Source of the DNA: Enoplolaimus lenunculus
Lineage: Eukaryota; Nematoda; Enoplea; Enoplida; Thoracostomopsidae
Direction: 5' to 3'
Length of the DNA stretch: 64,000 bases
NCBI GenBank assembly: GCA_030248215.1
Contig: JASANG010001013.1
Coordinates: 496,001-560,000 of the forward strand
Notes under the pieces: model-generated
Told to the model about the DNA's origin: nothing
What the model saw: the letters and a program-made list of their open reading frames with translations, nothing else
Database searches by the model: none
Position numbers and translations under genes: made by a program
Shown: piece after piece, positions 45,201 to 53,300 of the stretch
Layout: each line of letters begins with the position of its first letter
Position numbering within the stretch: position 1 is the stretch's first letter

Positions 45201-47458
45201 TATTCAGCGAGACAGTGTAATCTTCGGGTGATAACAAATTAATGGAAAGTCGGACGGCAGAGGTACAGATGCACTCTAAAATACGAAATGCACGCTTACA
45301 TTTTCGTGTCCACCTCAAAATCGTTTATAAAACAGCGTCATAATTCAAAAATTTATGTTTCAAATTCTAGTATCATATAAGATATTCAACAAGACAATTA
45401 GGGTATGTTACCTCAAGTATGCAAACATTTGAAAATCTATCATGTGATATTCGCTGACAATACGTCGAATATCACATGATATTGAAGAACAAAAGGTGAC
45501 CCAGACATGATAATAGCAGACAAACGCGAATTATGTTACCCAATAGGCAAATAGAGACAAAAGTGGTCCCAAGCTGCCCCGGTTATAACGCGAACCCCAC
45601 ATAAATTTGAATTTTCTGCCAAATTAGTATACCTGTTCGACCAAGTTTAGTTGTTAATGCATCAAGTTTTGCACCTTCAGTGCAATTTCTGTACTTAAAA
45701 CAAAACATGCGACACTCATCTCAAAAACAATAAAATTATTCTTATTTTCTCAAAAAATTTTCTGAAGAAAAAATATTCTCAGAATTTTGAGTAAAATATT
45801 TCTTAAACACAAACAATTCTTTCTTTTTTCAGTTGGTGATAGGTCGAGTAACTTTCAAACCAACGCGTGGACCAATTTTGATATCTGAAATGAAAGGAGT
45901 TCGTTAGTTTGAAAACCTATCCCTAACTGGGCATAGGTATTATACGTATTTAAGAATATCAGCCCAAATTTTTACCATAATTTCAAATTTAGCTTTAACG
46001 ATAATGAAAGAATATTTTCCGTGGGTTGAAATTGTGTATTCGCCTCGAGGTATATTCCGTAATACACAGACCATATTAGATTTTTTGCAATTTTGGGAAA
46101 CCGGCTTACCGTAATCATAGAGCGTACAAAGAGTAACTAATTACAAACTGTACACGCGCAATTAAAATGCACAACTGAAAAAATATATGTCAGGGTGCAA
46201 TCGGAATTACAAAATACCAAAACCAAAACTTGAAGGTTAAAAAATACTGAAACCGAAGCCGGAACTGGAAAACAAAATATACTTCTTACCGAAAAATTCA
46301 TTTTAAAGCTATTTTATCGGTTTTAATGAAAAATAGGGCCAATGTAAACCACAAAGCGGGACAGTATAAAAAGCATATTCCTAAGCCTAAGCGTAAGCCT
46401 AAGTGAAGGCCTAAACGTAAGAATGAGCATATTTCTAAGCCTAAGCCTAAGCGTAAGAATGAGCATATTCCTTAGCTTAAGCAAAAGCCTAAGCCTAAGA
46501 GTAGCAAATAAATTAGTCTAAAGCTTAAGCTTACTCTATTGCAGACCCACAGAAAAACTGTCCGCCCCTGATCATGGACCGAAAATAGTATAAAAATTCA
46601 CCTCCAATACATTTTTAGTAAATTTCGAAGAATCTTAAATAAATAACTATGAGCATTCTAGTTGTACTCAAAATATTTACAAAATTCGCCCAAGAACTTG
46701 TAATAATTAACTCAACCTAATTAAGTGTGTATATATTTGGGCTGCGAACAGCATAAATGTTAACACAAATCCGGCTTCGCAGGAATGACTGAGTGCCATC
46801 GTTTAATATTTCAGTGGAAAAGATACACGGTTTATTACCGGAACCGGAAACGTCTATTTTACCGGAACCGGATCAAGAAACGTCTGTTAACCGGAACCGG
46901 ATCGGGAAACGTCTGTTTTACCGGAATCGGATCGGGAAACGTCTGTTTTACCGGAACCGGATCGGGAAACGTCTGTTTTACCGGAACCGGATCGGGAAAC
47001 GTCTGTTTTACCGGAACCGGATCGGGAAACGTCTGTTAAAGTGAAAAATATTCAAGCAGGAAACCGAATGAGTAACGGTTTCTTGCATTTTTTATAAATC
47101 AGGGGGAGCTGTAAAAAGATATCAGTTTAGTATAAGCATATTCCTAAGCCTGAGCCTAATCCTAAATCTACCTAAGCCTAAAGCCTATCCTAATCCTGAG
47201 CAAAAAATAAAAGCTAATAAGCATACTCTATTGCAGTCCCGAAGAAAAACGTTTCGTCTCTGATTTGTTTCACATGCGCCGAATCTTGTGTCATTTTTAG
47301 GCTGCCGAGATCAAAAACCAACCAATAAATGTCGAATATGGACACGGCGTGGAAAATGTGCCAAATTCGCTCAATATATGATTCGTCAATGTGCTAAATC
47401 TTGTCAATTTTGCGTTAGTTCAACTAGTCGTGGTCACAACAGAACAACGCAGTGGTAG
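20347..47458 (+). CDS. Secreted M14 zinc metallocarboxypeptidase with alternative exon 9 and alternative ShKT tails
   Basis: Removes C-terminal residues from peptides outside the cell. Core exons: 20347-20561, 22144-22228, 23665-23801, 24072-24183, 24523-24648, 26348-26458, 26735-26845, 28158-28257, then 9a or 9b, 32228-32312, 33171-33410, then one of three last exons. The phases join without conflict. Residues 1-40: basic N-end and hydrophobic run 22-36, a signal peptide. About 60-175: activation propeptide starting YKVFTIYP. Catalytic domain from about 176: zinc ligands His246 and Glu249 in IHAREW (exon 6), NPDGYEY (exon 7), substrate-binding Asn324-Arg325 in DLNRNFD (exon 8), third zinc ligand His377 in LHSY (exon 9), Tyr430 (CPA Tyr248) and catalytic Glu453 in IELR (exon 11). 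Asp437 and Gly425 match the CPB pocket (CPA numbering 255 and 243), suggesting preference for C-terminal Lys/Arg. Cys318-Cys341 should pair across exons 8 and 9. Lengths 665, 571 or 561 residues depending on the tail. Confidence 0.95.
20755..21026 (-). mobile_element. tRNA-derived SINE with inverted-repeat ends (copy 2)
   Basis: Lies in intron 1 of the carboxypeptidase. Minus-strand tRNA part with TAGCTGAGTGG-like box A about 20870 and a TTCGAATCC-like box B about 20815. Begins TTAACCCTTTATCACATG and ends GAGAAGGGGTTAA. Confidence 0.75.
21218..21403 (+). mobile_element. ITS-M element
   Basis: Carboxypeptidase intron 1. Ends GCCAATGCATAGAACAG and GATGTTTATATGGGCC. Confidence 0.8.
22236..22620. 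mobile_element. GC-rich fold-back element with CCGTCC-type repeats
   Basis: Starts 8 bp after the carboxypeptidase exon 2 donor. Made of direct and inverted copies of GCCGTCCGTCACCGT, with GTACGTGAG-TATTTGC twice. Much higher GC than its surroundings. The start AGGGTTGCGTTATAC recurs inverted at 39856-39951. Confidence 0.7.
23812..24010 (+). repeat. (TTTG)n microsatellite filling most of an intron
   Basis: Begins 10 bp after the carboxypeptidase exon 3 donor and ends about 60 bp before exon 4. Confidence 0.95.
25820..26250 (+). repeat. Dispersed repeat with GAGCGATAATGCAAGGTTAT
   Basis: Shares long stretches with 54345-54660 (TATTGATTGGGAC, ATGCACTACAATT, CTTTCAAAACTTAAGTA) and its mirror at 63040-63350. 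About 300 bp; no coding content seen. Lies in the intron before the HxxE exon. Confidence 0.7.
26869..27058 (+). mobile_element. ITS-M element
   Basis: Starts within 30 bp of the exon 7 donor. Left end eroded (GCCGCGGCAGTAGTATAC); right end CAGTTTATACATAGGCC. Directly followed by an RG element. Confidence 0.75.
27060..27222. mobile_element. RG element
   Basis: Joined to the end of an ITS-M element. Confidence 0.75.
27351..27510. mobile_element. RG element
   Basis: Opposite direction to the copy 130 bp before it, so the pair could fold. Confidence 0.7.
27872..28064 (+). mobile_element. ITS-M element
   Basis: About 90 bp before exon 8. GCGAATGTATAGAACAGGGC on the left, GAATGTTTACATAGGCC on the right. 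Confidence 0.82.
28349..28606. mobile_element. OL MITE
   Basis: In the intron between carboxypeptidase exons 8 and 9a; both ends intact. Confidence 0.82.
28746..28893 (+). repeat. Tandem duplication, two units of about 73 bp
   Basis: AATTCTCAGGGAGGCTGTCG to AAGACTGCCGC occurs twice in a row with a couple of changes, in the intron before exon 9a. Confidence 0.9.
29405..29610 (+). CDS. Carboxypeptidase exon 9a (alternative)
   Basis: Codes residues 333-401, with [11 protein letters not shown], the third zinc ligand in TLHSYGQLW and FPYGHEYN. Length 206 nt: enters with 2 nt to finish the split Gly codon of exon 8 and leaves in phase 0. The acceptor is TTTTAG before GCAAGG. The donor GTGTGC is weak compared with GTAAGA of exon 9b, as expected if use of 9a needs help. 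The reading frame is fully open and keeps all family residues, so it does not look dead. Confidence 0.88.
29611..30010 (+). repeat. Degenerate TTGCAATTTGCA-rich tract between exons 9a and 9b
   Basis: About 400 bp directly after the exon 9a donor is made of drifting copies of TGCAATTTGCA-like words (period near 8-12 bp), with many TGCA and one GCATG near 29938, the RBFOX-type binding core. It starts at the very edge of the exon. Either a decayed minisatellite or a splicing control region. Confidence 0.6.
30137..30240 (+). repeat. (ATAC)n microsatellite running into (TA)n
   Basis: About 24 units of ATAC, in the intron between exons 9a and 9b. It is followed by two blocks of GGAACA repeats (30270-30300 and 30605-30630), the whole closed by ATATATATCAG and CCTGATATATAT. 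Confidence 0.92.
30742..30947 (+). CDS. Carboxypeptidase exon 9b (alternative)
   Basis: Second version of the same segment, also 206 nt with identical entry and exit phases and no indel relative to 9a. I count 37 of 68 whole codons giving the same residue. It keeps the Cys that pairs with exon 8, [21 protein letters not shown] and YPYGHDYN. Differences cluster in the helix before LHSY (9b Arg-rich: [10 protein letters not shown]; 9a [10 protein letters not shown]) and in the first loop. Acceptor CCAG, donor GTAAGA, both strong. Confidence 0.9.
31293..31455. mobile_element. RG element
   Basis: CTCGTAGCCAGCTCACCCTG start; in the intron after exon 9b. Confidence 0.75.
31771..32040 (+). mobile_element. 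tRNA-derived SINE with inverted-repeat ends (copy 3)
   Basis: Lies in the intron between carboxypeptidase exons 9b and 10. Box A TAGCTCAGTGG is intact at 31931; box B is decayed (GGGGATCGA). Confidence 0.75.
32329..32504 (+). mobile_element. ITS-M element, subfamily B
   Basis: Begins 16 bp after exon 10. GGCCAATGTTACTTTTAGGT and CAAAGTAACATGGGCC; core with GGGTTGCAAAAATGTATTCG. Confidence 0.85.
32648..32813. mobile_element. RG element
   Basis: CCCGTAGCCAGAGG to GCAAGGTGAGCTGGCTACGG, between exons 10 and 11. Confidence 0.78.
34193..34410. mobile_element. VT MITE
   Basis: In the intron before last exon A. Confidence 0.78.
34587..35056 (+). CDS. Carboxypeptidase last exon A: disordered linker plus ShKT domain 1
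   Basis: Joins exon 11 in phase 1 (A|GT). About 120 residues rich in Asp, Ser, Pro and Arg form a probable disordered linker, then a ShKT domain at residues 631-665 with six cysteines (631, 638, 647, 658, 662, 665) and a stop straight after the last Cys. ShKT domains bind partners or matrix and are common on nematode secreted proteases. Confidence 0.88.
34908..34913 (+). promoter_or_regulatory. Possible internal splice donor GTGAGT at the linker/ShKT1 border
   Basis: A near-perfect donor, GTGAGT, lies inside last exon A just before the ShKT1 domain. Cutting here leaves phase 1, the same as the exit of exon 11, so the linker could be joined in frame to the ShKT exons at 39564 or 47301, swapping the domain. 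Inference; no transcript seen. Confidence 0.45.
35307..35577. mobile_element. Fold-back element with AAGAGTGTGCAAC-type ends
   Basis: AAGAGTGTACAACGG start and CACAGTTGCACACTCTTG end, with GTGTAGAA near both; scraps of it at 20585-20640, 21080-21140 and 24880-25170. Confidence 0.65.
36728..37024 (-). mobile_element. ITS-M element, degenerate core
   Basis: Core units drift between TTAGGC and GTATAGGTT; ends are worn (GTAATGTTCAGGGACGTAAC and CTATTCTATACATTA). Confidence 0.75.
37441..37662. mobile_element. VT MITE
   Basis: GCCAATATTCTCAAATGTGT to GCATTTGAAAATATGGGC; both ends present. Confidence 0.8.
38438..38510 (-). repeat. TTAGGC-like fragment
   Basis: Core only, no terminal repeats seen. 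Confidence 0.5.
39066..39462 (-). mobile_element. ITS-M element, subfamily B, large telomere-like core
   Basis: About 270 bp of TTAGGC with regular TTATGCTTTTGC variants that recur, so the core grew in blocks. Ends GGCCCAAGTTACTTTTAGG and CCTAAAAGTAACATTG. It lies about 100 bp before last exon B. Confidence 0.88.
39564..39751 (+). CDS. Carboxypeptidase last exon B: short linker plus ShKT domain 2
   Basis: Acceptor TTTTAG, entry with 2 nt (phase 1 exon before it), then a Gln/Pro/Ser/Thr linker and a six-Cys ShKT domain (first Cys in DPCTDL, last in CETC), ending QKQHKT and a stop. Cys spacing 6-8-6-3-2 is tighter than in ShKT1 between the third and fourth Cys. No donor is seen inside, so it is a terminal exon. 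Confidence 0.8.
39856..39951. mobile_element. Short copy of the GC-rich fold-back element
   Basis: AGGGTTCGTTTCTG to GTATAGCGTTACCCTAT with GACGAACGGCACCGTAACGG inside; a deleted relative of 22236-22620, about 100 bp after last exon B. Confidence 0.6.
40590..40860 (+). mobile_element. tRNA-derived SINE with inverted-repeat ends (copy 4, best)
   Basis: Box A TAGCTCAGTGG at 40751 and box B GGTTCGAATC at about 40794 have the spacing of a tRNA gene, giving an inner Pol III promoter. The tRNA part is followed by a short tail, and about 160 bp lies before it. The whole unit starts TAACCCTCTCACTCA and ends TGAGAAAGGGTTAA, that is, inverted ends, which is unusual for a SINE. Confidence 0.8.
41329..42538 (+). 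repeat. 38-bp satellite array, about 32 copies
   Basis: Unit of two parts, GAATCTTGCAATCGTAA and GAATCCTAGCATCCCAAATG plus T. A variant (GTAAAAATCCTAGCATCTC) recurs at about 41553, 41743, 41857, 42047 and 42123, that is 5, 3, 5 and 2 units apart, so blocks of several units were copied together. Confidence 0.97.
42895..43063 (+). mobile_element. ITS-M element, worn
   Basis: Short core (CTAAACCTAAGCCTAAGCC) and right end TATGTATACATGGGCC. Confidence 0.7.
43170..43396. mobile_element. OL MITE
   Basis: ACACTGTAAATACGAATGAG to TGAAATTTACAGTG. Confidence 0.8.
43569..43820. mobile_element. OL MITE
   Basis: In opposite layout to the copy 170 bp before it, so the two could pair as a larger hairpin. 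Confidence 0.75.
44215..44405 (-). mobile_element. ITS-M element, near-perfect ends
   Basis: GCCTATGTATAGAACAGGGC and its exact inverse; young-looking copy with a short core. Confidence 0.9.
44410..46330. other. Repeat-poor stretch before last exon C
   Basis: About 1.9 kb of mostly unique AT-rich sequence. At 45110-45490 words such as ATATCA and TGATAT occur often. No coding exon recognised. Confidence 0.5.
46337..46568 (+). mobile_element. ITS-M element
   Basis: Left GGCCAATGTAAACCACAAAG; three CCTAAGCC blocks separated by GAATGAGCATATT. Confidence 0.82.
46831..47037 (+). repeat. 30-bp minisatellite, 7 copies
   Basis: Unit TTTTACCGGAACCGGATCGG plus GAAACGTCTG; the last copies are almost identical, so recently grown. 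About 260 bp before last exon C. Its long reading frames are a by-product of the 30-bp period. Confidence 0.95.
47100..47280 (+). mobile_element. ITS-M element
   Basis: Ends 20 bp before last exon C of the carboxypeptidase. Right end GATTTGTTTCACATGCGCC. Confidence 0.75.
47301..47458 (+). CDS. Carboxypeptidase last exon C: ShKT domain 3
   Basis: Acceptor ATTTTTAG, entry with 2 nt (same phase as the other two). The ShKT domain begins at once ([10 protein letters not shown]) with Cys spacing 8-8-10-3-2 and ends in SCQFC followed by 16 residues and a stop. With almost no linker of its own it would sit right on the catalytic domain if joined to exon 11, or after the long linker if joined to the inner donor at 34908. 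An AATAAA lies at about 47794. It could instead belong to an unseen separate gene, but no other coding exon is nearby. Confidence 0.75.
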
Positions 47459-47545
47459 ATTTCATTGGACAGAATTTTAGGCACCGAACAAAGTCGTCGA
47501 AGGCCCACGGTGATTGGTTGGATTAGGTTTAGGTTTCAGTTTCAG

Positions 47546-47757
47546 CATATATTCTAAAATGCGTATAGCACCTATCATCAGTTAGCGATAAGTTTTCAAA
47601 CGACGAACTCCAGCAAGTTACGAATCTTGAATCTGGTATAAAAGGATCATGAACTCAATGCAAAAATGTGCCTAATTTTGAAACTCAGCATTCACTGGTT
47701 TGAAAGTTAATAGACCTATTACTAACTGATGACAGGTGCTACGCACATTTAAATGAA
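47546..47757. mobile_element. VT MITE
   Basis: Starts about 90 bp after the stop of last exon C. Halves or scraps of the family also occur near 2130-2210, 24690-24725, 44080-44125, 45826-45962 and 55386-55420. Confidence 0.7.
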
Positions 47758-48689
47758 TAATTGCCATCTGCTCAGGTGTATGTTTTTCAAAAAATAAACG
47801 TATAAAAGGAAAATTTATAACAACACTTCAGATATTTGCTAAAATTTGCAAAATAACCATTGAAATATTTCTACCAGTCATAAACTGGGACTCACATCCG
47901 GTTCCGGTCTCCGGTCCAAAACATTTTGTGTTGCATTTCAGGCAGCGGTTTAACGGATATTTTGTATTCCGTCGGGTTCAAATTGCATAACTCACTTAAG
48001 CCGAAGCACCCGAGCTCCAAACGAAATTTCGTTTCCGGCTGAAACTCTGGTCACATTTTTGTTCGGATTCCGGTTCCGTCAACAAAGTTAAATTCTGATC
48101 ACAGTTCCCTTTTTGACCACATTTTGTTCCGGTTCGAACCCGGCAAAAATTTAGACCTCACATTGAACGAGGGGTGTGATGATGGCTGTTTGTCAGGTTA
48201 AACTCCAAATATTGGCAATTGATTTAAAATTTCAAACCCAACATGAATTCAACCACAAAAATTGGCTAATTTTGATTGAATATGACAATTTCTTATGCCG
48301 GGGTTTCGTTAGTCGCGTACAGGGGTTCCATTCACATCCTGACCCCCTCCCACTGCGAAACTTTTCCTCGGTTGATTTCCGTAATTTTCTTGCATCCCCA
48401 AACGAAAATAATTTACACCAGGGTTAACGTCGGGCATGAATTGTAGCTTGAGACAGGTATTTGGACCTCAACGTCTTGGGTCCATATACCTGACACCTAA
48501 TCTAGGGCACAAAACGCAAAAACATTTGACTTTCAAGGTCTGAAAAATTTACTTGTCTCACCCCCACAATTTGCTGTCCCCAACTTTACCCCTGGCCCGC
48601 TATGACTGGTATGAAACGTCAGATATACTGTTTTGTGTTTATGTTGCTTTTTGGGGCGTAACAGTAGCATAAATATAGTCCTAAGCCGA

Positions 48690-48935
48690 ATCTACGACAA
48701 TTCATCACCCGACAACTTGTCGCACAACAGTGTTCTAAAGCCTATAAATATATTTGTGCGTAATCCTAAACGTAATCCTAAGCGCAATCCTAAGCGTAAT
48801 CCTAAGCGTAATCCTAAGCGTAATCCTAAGCCTAAGCCTAAGCATAATGATGGGTGTCAAATTATCGAGTCGATAAAATTTCGGATTACAAGTTGTCGTT
48901 CGACGAGTTGTCTGGCTACGAATTCTCTGTCGTAC
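48690..48935 (+). mobile_element. SG element with telomere-like core
   Basis: Ends CGACAATTCATCACCCGACA and CGACGAGTTGTCTGG match the 14480 copy. The core holds about seven GTAATCCTAAGC units. A piece of subfamily B ITS-M (GGGGCGTAACAGTAGCATAA) lies just to the left (48652). Confidence 0.65.
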
Positions 48936-49522
48936 TACGTCCTCAGCCTAATTATGACCTCAAAAATAGCCCAAAACTTACGTATGCTTCAATAGCGGTC
49001 AGTGGAAGCCACGAAAAGCCCTTAAAACTAACAAGGACTTTTTATTTTGAGGATCCCAGTATCCCTAGAAATTGTGTCTCCAAAGATAGTTTTAACCCTG
49101 TACTTTAATGCAGCGTTCACAATAATTTTTCGCAACTGACCACCGCAAATCATCATTATGACGTGATTAGTGCTCAATTGCGAACAATTAGTGTGAACGC
49201 TACCTTGCCAGGCTAAAACTGTCGTCGAGAGAGGGGGTAAAAATGTTGAGGAGATGCTGGTTTCCGGTAATTTAGTTATTGTCACTCTACCGTACCGTAA
49301 TTTTAGCCAAATCTTTCAAAAAATCATCGCGTTTATTAATACAAGCTATAATATCAGTTAAAAACGCCTACACTTTGTTTTAATTAATAATTTAATAGCG
49401 TCAGAATAATTAATATTTGATACGGCAAAGAAGAGCGAGAAGAAAACGCAACAAGATTATAATAGTAAAAATTGAAGATAAGAAATAAAATCACCTAACG
49501 CACATATCGCTTGAAAATTTAG

Positions 49523-49716
49523 CCCCAATGTAAAGAACAGCGGCGGAACTGTAAGCATATACCTAAGCCTAAGTCTAAGCCTAAGCGCAAGAATGAGTAT
49601 ATTCCTAAGCCTACGCCTAAGATTAATCCAAGCGAATAAATTAGTTTAAAGCTTATTAAGCTTACTCTATTGCAATGCCACAGAAAAACGTTCCGCACCT
49701 GATTTTTACATGGGCC
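49523..49716 (+). mobile_element. ITS-M element
   Basis: CCAATGTAAAGAACAGCGGC on the left and GATTTTTACATGGGCC on the right. Confidence 0.85.
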
Positions 49717-50373
49717 TAAATTTACATACAACTTGGGCTCGTGGTACCGAACCATGTATATAAACGGAAGCGTAACCCGCAACTACAGAACACTGAAAAT
49801 ATTCATGCCAACTCCAAGAATTTTATGCTGCGAGGTTGAATAGCAGTCGAAAAAAATCGGTAACTTCCTTAACATTTGCCTAAATTTCTTAATATTAAAT
49901 TAGCCAGAATTTGCTAAAAGTTTAACCAAATTTCAAACTCAACTACAATTTAAAACTGGTCAACCTATTAACTGTTCACGCTGACCAGAAATTACGCCTG
50001 ATAAACACCAGCGGCTAAAATTCCTTTAGGCTTATGCTTAGGTTTATTCTGATTGGTTGAAATATTTGAGTTCAAAGTACCAAATAACAACTCTGTTAGG
50101 CTTTGTGCAACTTTAAATTAAATTGCAATATTTTGCAAAAAAGTTTTCTGGCAAAAAAATGCGAACAGGTTATGGCTTGTGAAAGCATATTAAATGCAGT
50201 GTATGGTTAAATTCATACGGTTTCAAACTGCAAAATAAACCACACATCACGCATGACTGCATAAATTGCACAATTGCACATAATTGCTAAAAAAAGCAAA
50301 ACGCAGTTTGTTTCTTGGTTTGCACATCGCAATATAAGAAGAACCCAATTGTAATGCAGTAGGAAAACAGTGT

Positions 50374-53300
50374 TTAATAACCAGACAATTCTTGGAACGT
50401 TTGCTCCAGTTCTTCGGAAATCGCCTTGTATTTTTCTTTTTCGTGTTGAAGTTCATCTGCAAAAAAATAAAAAAACGAATAAACGAAATGAAAACATTTT
50501 TGAAACTCAATTTACCATTTGTAGCCTTTTTCCAAACTTCAGTGGGAAATTGGCATCGCCAAATTCTACATGCGAGGCACACAATAAAATGGACGATGCA
50601 TATAATATTGCTGAATTTTGTAATTTTTCAATTTACAAAATATCTTTGATAAAATTTATGGCCAATGTATAGAACAGAGTCGTAAGAGTATTATAGGAAT
50701 ATTCCTGAGCCTAATCGTAAGGATACGCCTATATCTAAACCTAAAGTCTAAGTCTAAGCATAAGCTTAAAGCAAAAAATAATCTAAAGCTTAAGCTTACT
50801 TTATTGCATTCCTGCAAAAACGGCCTGCTATTGATATTTACATGGACCACATTCACCAACGGCTGTAGCGAGTGGAATTTATATTATATGGCACATTTCG
50901 TATTTTGGTCATTTTCTTGGTGATTTTTAAATATGTTTCCAGGTGTAACGCACAACTCTTGGTTCGAAATTAACTAAATTCCACAACATATTTTCGTCGT
51001 TTATGGAACAAATTTTAAATTTTTCGATTTGTTATTTTTTTGCTTAATTAGCAACTTTATTAATTGTAAACTCAAAAACCCATTTCATAAAATTAATCAC
51101 CCAACGAGTGTTTTTTTTCTAAAATCTTTGGCTACGCCCCTGTTTTTAATAATTACAACTTAAAATAATTTATGTTCGCAACATTTTACTTAATTCATCT
51201 ATTAATAGCCAGCCAATCACAAACGATTTTGCATATATACTTTTAAGGATTTCAAGTTAAGTTTTTTAACAGAGTCTAGAAGACTTGAACCCGTGAGAAT
51301 TACACGGTCTGCACGACCCCTGTTCGATGTTTTGCTCAAAGTTAAAGACCCCGCGGCGAATCAAACCGTGGCCCTATTGTGCTCGAGTCAAGCATGCTAC
51401 TACTACACCATGTTATCATTGCAATAGTTTTAAGACCATTTGCACATGTATAACAATCTTTGTTTTATAAATACACTCATTATACAATAACTTGTAACTT
51501 ACCTTCAAGTCTGTCGACTTCCTTTTGCAAATTGAATGCAGATTTTTCAGCGTATTCAGCTCGGGTTTCAGCCTGAAAAATATATTAAAACAAAATCATA
51601 GCGACAACAACTACGATTAATGCCAATGATTGTGTAATACGGGGGTGCGTAGCCAGAACGTGGCAGGGCTGGACTGATTCAGCACGTCCTGGAAAATTTA
51701 TGAGATTATAGAAAAGTTTTTGCTTGTAAATCTCATCGTAAACCCTTGTATGCGTCTATGAATAATTTTTGCAGCCAACTATAGCAATATGAGCTGGATA
51801 CGGGTTGTATTTACATCAAAAAACGTAAACTTTACAGTAATGAGCAATACAAGTAAAATAGTTGTAGTTGACTTTCCAAACGAGTCCAAAGGTTCTATCA
51901 GGCTGTGTGGTTCAGCAGTGACTTATTTACCTCCTTGAGTCGAGTTGTAAGCGATCGCATTTGTTCTTCGTATGTTTCTTCGCGTTCCAACGCTTTTTCT
52001 TCGCTGACTTCGAGAGATTTCAAGTTGTTGCCGACAACGCGCAACTCTTCTTCAAGTTCAACCACTTTTCTAAAATTCAATTCAATACAGTAACCCCAAA
52101 TTTATAAGCTAGCACCTGGGTGCATCAACATGTGACAAAACGTGACCCGACTGATCAGTTAACGTGAATGCTCATATAGCGGGTTTAACACAAGTTAAAA
52201 AAAGAGAACATTGGCTAAAATTTGAAATAAATTATTGTAAAACCGATATATATTAACAAAAATAAAAGACCAAACTTACACTTCACCTTCTTCGGCACGA
52301 TCTTCAGCCTGTTCAAGGTCCAACTCAACCATACCCAGCTTGCGAGCGACCTGAAACCAAAATTTTAAATTCAAAAATTTGAAATTTCAACATAAATTTG
52401 TTATTTATTTAAAAATACAAAAGTCACTTTGAAAACTTCGGAATATGAACTTTGAGTTAGCAAACATGTTCAAAGACAGTAATTGAAAATTTTTTTATCT
52501 CACTTTAAGCAATTACTGATTGCAAGAAAATGTGGCGAATTCGGCTTCAATGACTGTAGCACCGATCACCAGCTGGTAATAGATTTCAAAGCATAATTGG
52601 AAAATGTTTAATAATTTTGCCAATATATTTTTCCCAGTCAGACTTCACTGTAAATTCCAATGAGTTAATTAATCAACTCAGACGGAAAATTAGTTATTTC
52701 TGAGTTAATACAGTAAACATAAACTCACTCGGAATTGAGTTGATTCTCGCTCTGAGTTGAGTTGACGCTGGGTGAATTGTTTAATTAACTCAGAATGAAT
52801 TGAATCCACTCAAAATTCTACGTTCTAATAGTCCTAACTCAGAGTGAGTGATTCAAATAATTATGAGTTAAAATCAACTCACTGGAATTTACAGTGTGGT
52901 CGCTACCAAACATAATATGTCCAGATGAAAACCGTGCGATAATTAAAAAATGTTGCAGTGATAAATAATACAAAAAATTGCTAAAGAGCAAGGGATATTT
53001 ACGAAGCATAAGTTCGGCATCAAAGCGTTTGGGCGCAGATGAGCACACAACATTAAAGCAGACAAATAACGCACGTTATTTCAAACTCAACATCATTGCT
53101 ATTTTGGCCCATGCTAACCGCTCTGTATACTAAAACCTACGCCTAAATTTGAGCTTAAGCTTTTACCGAAACATAAGCCTAATCTTAAGCCTAAATCTAA
53201 TCCTAAGCGTACGCCGAAACATAAGCATAATCCTAAGCCTAAATGTCGCCTAGACCTAATTAGTATACATAAGCCAAAGCCTCAGTCTCTAAGTCCCCAC

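Larger units (their letters stand above)
47459..50373. other. Region between the carboxypeptidase and tropomyosin 3' ends
   Basis: The two genes converge here. Apart from the VT, SG and ITS-M elements listed, 47.8-48.6 kb holds CCGGTTCCG-type words related to the 46.2 kb and 30.3 kb GGAAC repeats. Both 3' UTRs must lie here. No gene seen. Confidence 0.6.

Noticed and set aside
39564-47458. The second and third ShKT exons as parts of separate genes
   Set aside because: No other coding exon lies near them on the plus strand and their entry phase fits exon 11 exactly; kept as a lesser possibility.
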